DNA of 64,000 nucleotides, from positions 38,880,501 to 38,944,500 of the forward strand of contig NC_068913.1 of the NCBI RefSeq assembly GCF_023091745.1, read 5' to 3'. The translations under genes were made by a program, and so were the position numbers. Numbering within the stretch: position 1 is the stretch's first letter; every line of letters starts with the position of its first letter. Below the pieces are notes generated by a model, which was given only the letters and a program-made list of their open reading frames with translations, searched no databases and was not told the DNA's origin. This DNA comes from Budorcas taxicolor. Taxonomy: Eukaryota > Chordata > Mammalia > Artiodactyla > Bovidae. This document shows, in pieces, positions 55,496 through 64,000 of this stretch.

Positions 55496-55962
55496 GTCCC
55501 TATTTCTAAGGATGATGTGAAAGGAATACTGATAATGATTTTTTAAATGCATGCTCAGGACATTTTTTATTGAAAATTAAATGTTTATAAAATAGGTGAT
55601 TGAGAAAGCAGGTCTTTATATGGAAGAAGGAAATGGTTAGTGGCTGTGGCAAATCTTGATATGAGTTGTATGACCACTGTTTCTGAGATTTGTTTGCTGT
55701 TTTTTTTTTTTTTTTAATTTGCTTAATTTTTTAAAGTAAGAGTTGGAAAATGAGCAGTGATTTAGTGGCATAGACAACATCACTCTGCTTTGGTAATGGA
55801 AAGGGTGGCCTGACTACAGGTAGCAATTGAAAAAAAAAAAAAGATGTATGGAAAAAAGGACTAAAGGAGACTGAAAATAATTGCTGCATCAAGAAAGAGA
55901 AGGATGAAGAGATGAGGAAATGAGGTTTCTGAAGGAAGATTGATTTGTCTGTGTGTGTGTTT
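55496..55962. other. Spacer with poly(T) and poly(A) runs
   Basis: A T-run lies near 55700-55715 and an A-run near 55829-55842, with no element recognised beside either. Confidence 0.5.
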
Positions 55963-55970
55963 AAGGTGGA

Positions 55971-56180
55971 GAGTCTTGTGCGTGCCTGCATGCTCATTTG
56001 CTCCAGTTGTGTCCGACTCTTTGCAACCCCACCAGGCTCTTCTGTCCATGGGATTCTCCAGGCAAAAATACTGGAATGGGTTGCTGTGCCCTCTACAGGG
56101 GATCTTCCTCAACCAGGGATCCAACCCACATCTCCTGCATTGAAGGCACATTCTCTACCACTGAGCCACCAGGGAAGCCC
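55971..56180 (-). mobile_element. Bov-tA SINE, antisense
   Basis: From TTTGCTCCAGTTGTGTCCGAC to ACCACTGAGCCACCAGGGAAGCCC. AAGGTGGA at 55963-55970 and 56181-56188 is the target duplication. The stretch 55971-56000 is its GT/GC-rich tail. Confidence 0.93.
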
Positions 56181-56188
56181 AAGGTGGA

Positions 56189-57725
56189 AATATTTAAACA
56201 TTAACTTTAAGAAAAATTGAAAGGGAGTGAGAGAAAGAACAACTGATTATGTAAAATTCAAAAGGAGTGAAAGAGTCCAATGTACAGATGGATTTCTGAA
56301 GGCAGGTGAAGGAAGGACACCACATCTAATTTAACCAAATAGAAAAAGGAAACTGTATGTGCAGTAAGGTTGTAGCTTTTTCTGTGAATTAAGCACCCAG
56401 ATAATCTGCTATGACTAAGGAGAGATTTGAAGGAAGGGTTGATTACACCTTTGAGAAGAAAATCTTTGGAAGAAAGTACTGAGAAGAATAGGACTGTGAG
56501 TTTAACAGTAAAACTTCCTAAGACTGCCATGGAATATAGCAAGCCAAACTGAGTTAGCTTTTTTATCTTTTAAGGAACATCTTTCCTCATTTCCCTGATT
56601 CTCTGTAGCAGTGTCCAGCAACCTTGGGTTTAGTCATTAAGAAAACAGATAATCAAGCTAATCCAAGGCAGGACTTTTGCCAGATGGTTGAATAATAAGA
56701 GAGGAACTAAGGAATTAACTTATTGGCAATAGTATTAAAATAGCACAATCTTAGAATCAAATCAGGATAAAGAGGGAAATAAAGACATTTAGAGAGCTGA
56801 CGAATTGGAGGAAAGTCAAAAGGTGAGTAATCTAAAGGTCCTGATGAGATATAGTCAGATCTGAACCTGTTTTTGTACAACCTATAGTAAAAAAAGAAAA
56901 AAGGTTTTTACATTGTAAAATGATTGAGAAATTATCAAAGGCGGATATTTTGAGGCATGTAAAAATGTAGTAAGTAAGTGTGAGGCCAAAAAGATCAGGA
57001 ATTGAGAAATTAAACTTGGAGTAGAGAGATTTTTATTCAAAAGATGACTACTGAATCGATACATTTTAAAATAGAGATGTTTCATAGTGAAAATACCCAG
57101 GTTGAAACCATGAGATTTTTGCTTAGGGAGAAGCAAATCACTGGTGATGAGAGGGTCAAAGAACTGAAAGGGTTCCTGGAAAGTTATTCATTCATATCGT
57201 AGAGTCCTTTGAGTGTCAGGAGCTAGTGCTACAGTCTCTGATGAAAGAGTGGGGGCATGATGAGGTTGTAGTGGCATTCATAGAGGGAAAGTGGTTAGCT
57301 CAGAAGGTGCAAGCGCCAAAATAGTGGAGCTTTCTAAAACAATATGCAATTGCTTTTTGGGAGGATAAGAAATGAATATGATCAGTCTATGCTGCTTCCT
57401 CAGCTTCTAGACCAGAGTGGTGGGAAACCCAAACTATCCTGTTGGGAGAGGAAGAGATGAGCTTTGAGGCTTCATTCTCATCTAATCAAAGTCTTGGTCA
57501 CAGCCAGAAGGAGCCAAAGAATATTTTTTAGACAAACTCTATCATGTGAGGAGTTTATGTTAGTGCCAAATAGAATTTTAAATGATCATCTCACTTATAT
57601 TTAGAACATAGCATGATGAGTTAAGATGTTTTTCAAAATATCTGTATACTAGACTAATCCTGAATGACTATATTCTAAACAATTTTATAAGTTCAAAAAT
57701 GTATACCTAATATTTTAATTGTTAA
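56189..57725. other. Anonymous sequence
   Basis: Purine-rich on the plus strand (about 56200-57300), with no named repeat. It may be very old LINE, judged only from composition. Confidence 0.35.
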
Positions 57726-57868
57726 TTTTTAAACTTCTTTATTGAGGTAAACTGACATATAAGAAAACATTTAAGATGTATGATTCAGTAAGTTTTGAGA
57801 CATGTATATGCTCATGAAACTATCACTAAAATCAAGATACTGAATGTATCCATCACCCCCAAAAGTTT
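57726..57868 (-). mobile_element. Old L1 3' end, antisense
   Basis: TTTATTGAGGTAAACTGACATA, GATTCAGTAAGTTTTGAGAC, CATGAAACTATCACTAAAATC, TCCATCACCCCCAAAAGTTTG are the complement of an old L1 3' terminus. Diverged and non-coding. Confidence 0.7.
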
Positions 57869-57869
57869 G

Positions 57870-58822
57870 TTTTTAATTATTACTATATTATTCTAATAAA
57901 ATGTCATATTATAAAGTTAATCCTAATTTAACTTGAAGTATTTGGTACAGTTTATTTCATTCATTTGCTCTTTCATTCTTCAGTAATGAATAAATGAGTA
58001 CACTGAGATGAATATTGAGATGAGTACCTGCCCAGGCTTTAAGGATAATGGCATCTAATTAAGGAGTATAAATTTGGTTAGAATAAATATCCAATATGTA
58101 AGTAATGAATATTTCTTTTAAAATCTCCGGATAAGAGATTTCTGCAAAAAAAATATTTTAATTTTTACAAAGAAACACATCCCTAAAATAAATTATTCTA
58201 AGATACAGATTTTATAAAATATTTTGCTCTGCAGATTCAATTATTCAGCATAGTTTTTAAAAGCATTTTATACTTTGTTAAATTCTGACCTTGTTGAAAT
58301 GTGTTAAAGACACATATATATTCCTATATTGATTGTAGGATATTAGCTCTCTTTTATTCTGAGGTGAGATTGTCTTTCTGCAAAGTCATCCATTTCACTA
58401 GTGAGAATGGAGAGGTATTGGGTTGCCTGGTACCCATATCTCTTAGAGTATGCAGGAGACAGTCTTTAAATATAGCACTGACTCTGAATTCATGGAACAT
58501 CAGACAGGATACAAGAGTCAAGTTATTTAAATCCTGAAAAATCAGGGATTCATTGGTAATGCTACTTCTAGAAGTACCTGATAGGAGATAGTTCTTAAAA
58601 AGAAAAAAAAAAAAATTAACCCATTATTCAAATATTAGGAGAAAAAAAACCTAACATATTTTTTGACCTTGATGCAGATCTTTTCATGCTCTCAAAATTG
58701 AAATAGAACTTAGTTTACTCTACAGTATTAATATAAAACAATATAGAGAAATACAGAAATGTTTATATATTAAGGCTTTGAATATAATCACATCAGTTTC
58801 AAAGTACTTATTCTACTTAACC
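57870..58822. other. AT-rich spacer
   Basis: No recognised feature. Confidence 0.45.
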
Positions 58823-58825
58823 TTC

Positions 58826-60181
58826 AGTTCAGTTCAGTTGCTCAGTCATGTCCAACTCTTCATGACCCCATAGACTGCAGCATGCTAGGCTTTCCTGTCC
58901 ATCACCAATTCTTGGAACTTGCTCAAACTCATGTCCATCAAGTCAGTGATGCCATCCAACCATCTCATCCTCTGTCATCTCCTTCTCCTGCCTTCAGTCT
59001 TTCCCAGCATCAGGGTGTTTTCCAGTGAGTCAGTTCTTCGTATCTGGTGGCCAAAGTGTTAGAACTTCAGCTTCAGCATCAGTCCTTTCAATGAATATTC
59101 AGGACTGATTTCTTTCAGGATTAACTGGTTTGATCTCCTTGCAGTCCGAGGGACTCTCAAGAGTCTTCCACAATACCACAGTACAAAAGCATCAAATCTT
59201 AAGTGCTCAGCTTTCTGTATGGTCCAACTCTCACATCCATACATGGCTACTGGAAAACCCATAGCTTTGACTATACGGACCTTTGTCGGTAAAGTAATAT
59301 CTCTGATTTTTAATATGCTATCTAGGTTTGTCACAGGCTTCCCTGGTTGCTCAGACAGTAAAGAATCATCCTGCAATGTGGGAGATCCAGGCTCGATCCC
59401 TGGGTTGGGAAGATCCCTGGAGGAAGGAATGGCAATCTACTTCTTATTTGGAGAATTCCATGAACAGAGACTGGTGAGCTACAATCCACGGGATCGCAAA
59501 CAGTCGGACACGACTGAGCAACTAACACACAGGTTTGTCATAGCTTTCCTTCCGAGGAGGAAGCGTCTTTTAATTTCATGGTTGCAATCACTATCTGCAG
59601 TGATTTTGGAGCCCAAGAAAATAAAGTTTGTCACTGTTCCCATTGTTTTCCCATCTATTTGCCATGAAGTGATGGGACCAGATGCCATGATCTTAGTTTT
59701 TTGAATGTTGAGTTTTAAGCCAACTATTTCACTCTCCTCTTTCACTTTGATCAAAAGGCTCTTTAGTTCCTCTTCACTTTCTGCCGTAAGGGTGTTGTAA
59801 TCTGCATATCTGAGGTTATTGTTATTTCTCCTGACAGTCTTGATTCCAACTTGTGCTTCATCCAGCCCAACATTTCGCATGATGTATTCTGCATATAAGT
59901 TAAATAAGCAAGGTGACAACATACAGTCTTGATGAGCTCCTTTCCCAATTTGGAACCAGTCCGTTGTTCCATGTCTGGTTCTAACTATTGCTTCTTGACC
60001 AGCATACAGATTTCTCAGGAGGCAGGTAAGGTGGTTTGGTATTCTCATCTCTGGAAGAACTTTCCAGTTTGTTTTGATCCATACAAAGGCCTTAGTGTAG
60101 TCAATGAAGCAGAAGTAGATGTTTTTCTGAAATTCTCTTGCTTTTTCTATGATCTAACAGATGTTGGCAACTTGATCTCTT
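58826..60181 (-). mobile_element. BovB LINE 3' half, antisense, split by a SINE
   Basis: From TTCAGTTCAGTTGCTCAGTC (3' end) to the complement of the RT text AAGAGATCAAGTTGCCAACATC near 60181. A Bov-tA (59334-59530) divides it, and removing that restores continuous BovB text. On the minus strand an open frame of 189 codons (60048-59479) covers the RT from NHLTCLLRNLYAGQEAI to beyond the catalytic site. The YADD box reads YADY (mutated codon at 59797-59799), which would inactivate catalysis. Confidence 0.94.
59334..59530 (+). mobile_element. Bov-tA SINE inside antisense BovB
   Basis: GGCTTCCCTGGTTGCTCAGAC to CGACTGAGCAACTAACACAC. AGGTTTGTCA at 59324-59333 and 59531-59540 is the target duplication, made of BovB sequence, which proves insertion after the BovB. 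It ends the RT frame with SINE-derived codons. Confidence 0.96.
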
Positions 60182-60184
60182 ATT

Positions 60185-60305
60185 AAAATTTCTCCATTAC
60201 AGATGCTAGAAAATGACGCTCAGAAAAAAATATTTAGGTTAAGGGCACCCAGTTCCATAGTATTAAAGTAGGATTTAAAACATGCCCTTTTACTCTATAG
60301 ATCTG
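60185..60305 (+). mobile_element. MIR-like relic
   Basis: CTCCATTACAGATGCTAG, GACGCTCAGAAAAAAAT, GGTTAAGGGCACCCAG, AAGTAGGATTTAAAACATG follow the MIR core loosely. Confidence 0.45.
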
Positions 60306-60484
60306 AAAAAAATTTCTTTCACTTACAAATACGATAGATATTTATAGATAGTTGATATATAAGAAATTGATGTTTAATATTTGACATTATAATTTATGTT
60401 CAACATTTATTTCTTAGTAATTACATCTTCTTAGGTTTGATTTGTTAGAAAAATTTAGAGCTACTATAATGTAAGACATGGATT

Positions 60485-61010
60485 TCTGAAGTGAAAGCTG
60501 TATAGTCAGAGGAAATAGCAACTGCAGAGGCTCTGAAGTGGGAGTATGCTTAGCCAGTTTGGAAGCTGTCCATGAATTCAGTGTGGTTCCAGTGGCCTGA
60601 GAGGAATGGTATGTAAAGCGAATGACACAGCAGGGGCCAGATCAAAAAGGACCTCAGAGACCACAATAAAGATCTGACTTTTATTCTAATTGACATAGAG
60701 CAGAAAAGCATTGATGGGAGGAGACCTAGACATTTCCATTTACTGGGATGGGGGAAGCAGGTTTGCAAACTGAGGAGGTAAAAGGCAAGTAGAAATCAAC
60801 AATTCTATTTTAAAAAGTTAAGGTTAAAATATTTATTAGACACACAAGTGGAAATCTCTGGAATCAAATATACAAATCTGTTTGAGTTTCATGGATGGAA
60901 TGAGGAGCTAGATTTGAGATATTCAGTGTATAGATGTTCTGAAATATCATGGTCTTGGGTGAGAGGACTAGGGAATGTACCAGTGGAAACAGGAGAACCT
61001 CTAGAGCATA
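60485..61010 (+). mobile_element. Ancient LINE remnant
   Basis: GCAGGGGCCAGATCAAAAAGG, CCATTTACTGGGATGGGGGAAG, ACACAAGTGGAAATCTCTGG, AGTGTATAGATGTTCTGAAATATC match, in order, the same old LINE 3' region as at 13.6-14.4 kb, here further downstream in it. L1M-type is my best guess, L2 the alternative. Confidence 0.55.
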
Positions 61011-61738
61011 CTGATAGATTTGTTACAGAAATTTAACCTTATGCATTTGTGGAACTGCTTAGTAAGTCTCTTTAAAGTTGTTGCACTCATGTCTGATGCT
61101 GGACTTTGAAGTCCACAGGGAGGGCAGTAAGAAGAGAAGAAGGATGTAAAATGGGAGAGGAATTACTAGCTGGAACCTACAGGTATGAGCTGGAACCCAA
61201 GGAGGGAAGACTGAAACCCCTGATAGCAGTTGTTACCTCTGACCTTGACGTTGTGGGTGTATTGCAAAAGCCAGGGCCCTTAGTCATGGAATTAAACACA
61301 TATACCTGACCCAGGAGACAGATAAGCAGAAGGAGGTTCTTGGAAAGGTGGAGCAGTTGCAGAGATAAATATGAGAAAATGTGTATGTTACAAAATGATT
61401 GTTGTTTCCCTTCTACCCTCCAAATCTCTCAAGAATTTCCCCTTTGGCTCAACCTAAATGGAAACAGGGAGAAAAGGAGTCCTGGGAAAGGTAGCCAAAA
61501 TGGCCTGCTGCAAGTCCACAAGAAGGGGTGACTATAGGTAGAGAAGAGATGAGGCTGTAGGTTTGAATCATGTGGCACTCAAAGTAGAGGTCAGGAATAT
61601 GAAGTTTTTAGCAAATGTCCTTAAATGCAGAGGGCACATCCTTCTTCATTAATTCTTAAATGTCTTTGGCTGCAAAGAGGATGTAATGGCTGGAGCTTGG
61701 ACTGTGAGATGAAGGCCACCTACTGTGAATGGATAAGA
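61011..61738. other. Unassigned, perhaps continuing old LINE
   Basis: No firm match. Short frames such as 61106-61309 have no recognisable domain. Confidence 0.35.
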
Positions 61739-61748
61739 AACAAGACAG

Positions 61749-61976
61749 GACTTCCCATGTGGTGCTAGTGGTAAAGAACCCACCTGCCAATGCAGGAGAC
61801 ATAAGAGATGTGGGTTCAATCCTTGGCTTGGGAAGATCCCCTGGAGAAGGGCATGGCAACCTACTTCAATATTCTTGCCTGGAGAATCCCATGGACAGAT
61901 GAGATTGGTGGGCTACAGTCCATGGGTTGCAAAGGGTTGGACACGACTGAAGCAACTTTGCACGCATGCACTAGTA
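61749..61976 (+). mobile_element. Bov-tA SINE
   Basis: GACTTCCCATGTGGTGCTAG to ACACGACTGAAGCAACTTTG. A perfect 10-bp duplication, AACAAGACAG, at 61739-61748 and 61977-61986. It carries the ATAAGAGATGTG head insertion also seen in the copy at 1.8 kb. Confidence 0.95.
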
Positions 61977-61986
61977 ACAAGACAGA

Positions 61987-62339
61987 AAATGCTCCTGTTA
62001 GTTATACATTAGTTAGCTCCCTATTTCGTGACAGCAGCCCTGGTCTCACCTTCAAACCATGTTAACAAAAGGGAGAAGTAAAATTTGTCACATTTAAGCC
62101 ACTATTGATTAGTGTTTTCTGCCACCTGCAATCAAACCTAATTCAAACTTACAGAGTGGATTCAGTAGAAAATAAGAGGTCAACACATGAAGACAGATTA
62201 TAGCCAATTATTTTGAAGGATTTTATCTATAAACTGGTCCCTAGTTGGAGGATCAGTGAAAATAGGGAGAGTTTTTTTATGATGGGATATGTTACTACAT
62301 TTTTCTGTAAGATTGGGGATTATCTAATGGAGAGTTATT
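61987..62339. other. No recognised feature
   Basis: Anonymous spacer. Confidence 0.4.
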
Positions 62340-62350
62340 ATTTATCTTAT

Positions 62351-62562
62351 GGGGCTTCCCAGGTAGCTCAAAGAGTAAAGAATCTGCCTGCAATGAGGGA
62401 GACCTGGGTTCAATCCCTGGGTTGGGAAGATCCCCTGGAGGAGGGTATGGCATCCCATTTCAGTATTCCTGCTGGGAGAATTCCATGGACAGAGAAGCCT
62501 GGCAGAGCTACAGTCCGTGGGATCTCAAAGAGTCAGACACACAGAGCAACTAACACTTTCAC
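62351..62562 (+). mobile_element. Bov-tA SINE
   Basis: GGGGCTTCCCAGGTAGCTC to AGAGCAACTAACACTTTCAC. ATTTATC(T/C)TAT at 62340-62350 and 62563-62573 is the target duplication with one change. Confidence 0.95.
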
Positions 62563-62573
62563 ATTTATCCTAT

Positions 62574-64000
62574 AGAAAAGGATTAAATTGAAACAAGGAA
62601 TTGTGAGGTGAAAAATAGGAATAATGGAATTCTTGGAGAAATATTTACTTGTCTGCTTATTCAGAATGGGGAAATTATATTTGAATTATACTTTTATATA
62701 GATGTTAATATTATGGTTGAAAACTATAAAACCAGTATTCTTGGGATACAAGCAACTTTGTATAATTTTCAACTAGGCTTTCAGGAAAAAATGTACCATA
62801 TTTTTAATATTGTAAAGCTTGCTTTGTTGAAAATAACTGGTGAAGTAGGCTTTTCATTTTAAAACACACATCAATCAGGAAATGTTTGATTTTCACCTTT
62901 ATTTGCAACACACATTGTTTCTTGTATTTTAGTTCTGGATAAAGCTTGTCAAGTTTATTGTGAGAATATGATGTACCAATTAGCTTTTCATGCTTAGCTA
63001 TTAAAATTTCATTCAAAGTGTACAGTTTTTATTGAAATTCAATTCTTATACCTTTCTTGCAATAAGTGATCCACCTTCAGGTCATTAAGCAATTTGTTTA
63101 AATTCTCCTGCAATTAATTTTAGGCAGAGGTCAATGCACATATACTAATTTATTCTTGAAAACGTGCTAATTTATTAGTCAAATCTAATACAAAGTGAAC
63201 TTCTAGATTGAAATATTCTTTTCGTTTAGATCTCTGGGGAAAGACATTATTTTATGTGGTCATATTTTTTGGCAAGCAAATAGAGTGAGGTTGGGATTTA
63301 CTTGATATTTTGTTCATATTTTTCTTTATTTATCACCTAGTATAAACATGGGATTATATTAAGACATATTTACATGCAATTATATCATTGTGTAATGGTA
63401 ATATTAGACATATTTCAAGAATAAAACACAATAGTGTCATAGTGTCTTATACTTAAAGCACATTTTCACAGGAGATATTTTCCTACTTAATACATTTATT
63501 TCTGACATATTTACAGTCATCTCTTCAAAATTCTAAGCCTCTTGTTAAGAAATAGTTTCTGAACAGAAATCTTGGTGTTTTTTAAATTAAATGCTCTATA
63601 AAGTACATTTAAATTATTTTTCCTTAACCACCAAGACCCATCTATCAGCCACATAAAGTGGTCATGCTCAGAATATAAAGGGTTAAAGCATGTTCTTTAT
63701 TTTGCGGTAGGAAACAAATTGTGAACGCAAATAGGCTTGCAATGTGGTTTTGTTTACAACTGAAAGCATGTAGTACCAGTCTTGGCCTCCACATGGTGCT
63801 AGTGTTATGTATTGGGACATCATAAGCCAGAACTACCTGGTCACGCAAAACAACCACTCATACAGCCCATCAAATATAATTCCAGTAATGAAACAACGGA
63901 TTCAAATGAAAAGACACTACACCTGAAATCCTGCCTTCTTTAAAATCTGGCTCATAAGCAATAACAATTTTGCCAAATCATTTGTGGAAATTATAGCAAT
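62574..64000. other. AT-rich sequence to window end
   Basis: No gene, RNA or repeat recognised. Frames of 70-84 codons are consistent with chance. Confidence 0.45.

Noticed and set aside
1..64000. Host protein-coding exons
   Set aside because: No frame outside repeats shows a recognisable domain, codon pattern or paired splice signals. Short exons could still be missed without alignment or RNA evidence.

Overview
The window is nuclear DNA from a ruminant (Pecora: cattle, sheep, goat or a relative). The evidence is the density of retrotransposons confined to or typical of that clade: BovB (RTE) LINEs ending in the (TGAAC)n tail, tRNA-Glu-derived Bov-tA SINEs, Bov-A2 dimers ending in (CAG)n, cetartiodactyl CHR-type SINEs and an L1-BT 3' end. 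I cannot separate Bos from Ovis or Capra by reading. I found no host protein-coding gene, rRNA, functional tRNA or CRISPR array. The long open frames all fall inside repeats, and the rest is AT-rich intergenic-looking sequence.

Layout. 0-10 kb: scattered SINEs, L1 3' ends, one antisense LTR (about 6.0-6.5 kb). 9.3-10.8 kb: an ancient 5'-inverted L1 hosting a Bov-tA and an antisense BovB. 10.9-16 kb: two short minisatellites, an old LTR-like piece and old LINE remnants. 17.4-17.8 kb: a solo LTR with a target duplication. 18.7-19.0 kb: a Tigger-type DNA transposon. 19.3-21.9 kb: a decayed BovB. 22-36 kb: mostly AT-rich, with SINEs, MIR and L2 relics and a perfect 22-bp palindrome. 36-50.5 kb is the densest part: two related antisense LTRs, a near-full-length BovB with 5' UTR (37.0-41.0 kb), more BovB copies in both orientations and a class I ERV leader with the start of gag. 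50-64 kb: more SINEs, MER5A and MER20-like hAT relics, an MLT1 LTR, an antisense BovB split by a SINE, and old LINE and MIR remnants.

How the parts relate. The SINEs share their 3' end with BovB and would have been mobilised by its endonuclease/reverse transcriptase. Every BovB here is truncated, frameshifted or mutated, so nothing in the window looks autonomous. Target-site duplications (TSDs) set most insertion edges and the nesting order. I see no convincing undescribed system. The items most worth following are a compound Bov-tA dimer found twice with the same junction, a BovB inverted repeat with arms of about 640 bp, and the ERV leader with a repeat of about 103 bp. Element names come from recognising consensus text by eye, and subfamily and divergence need RepeatMasker.
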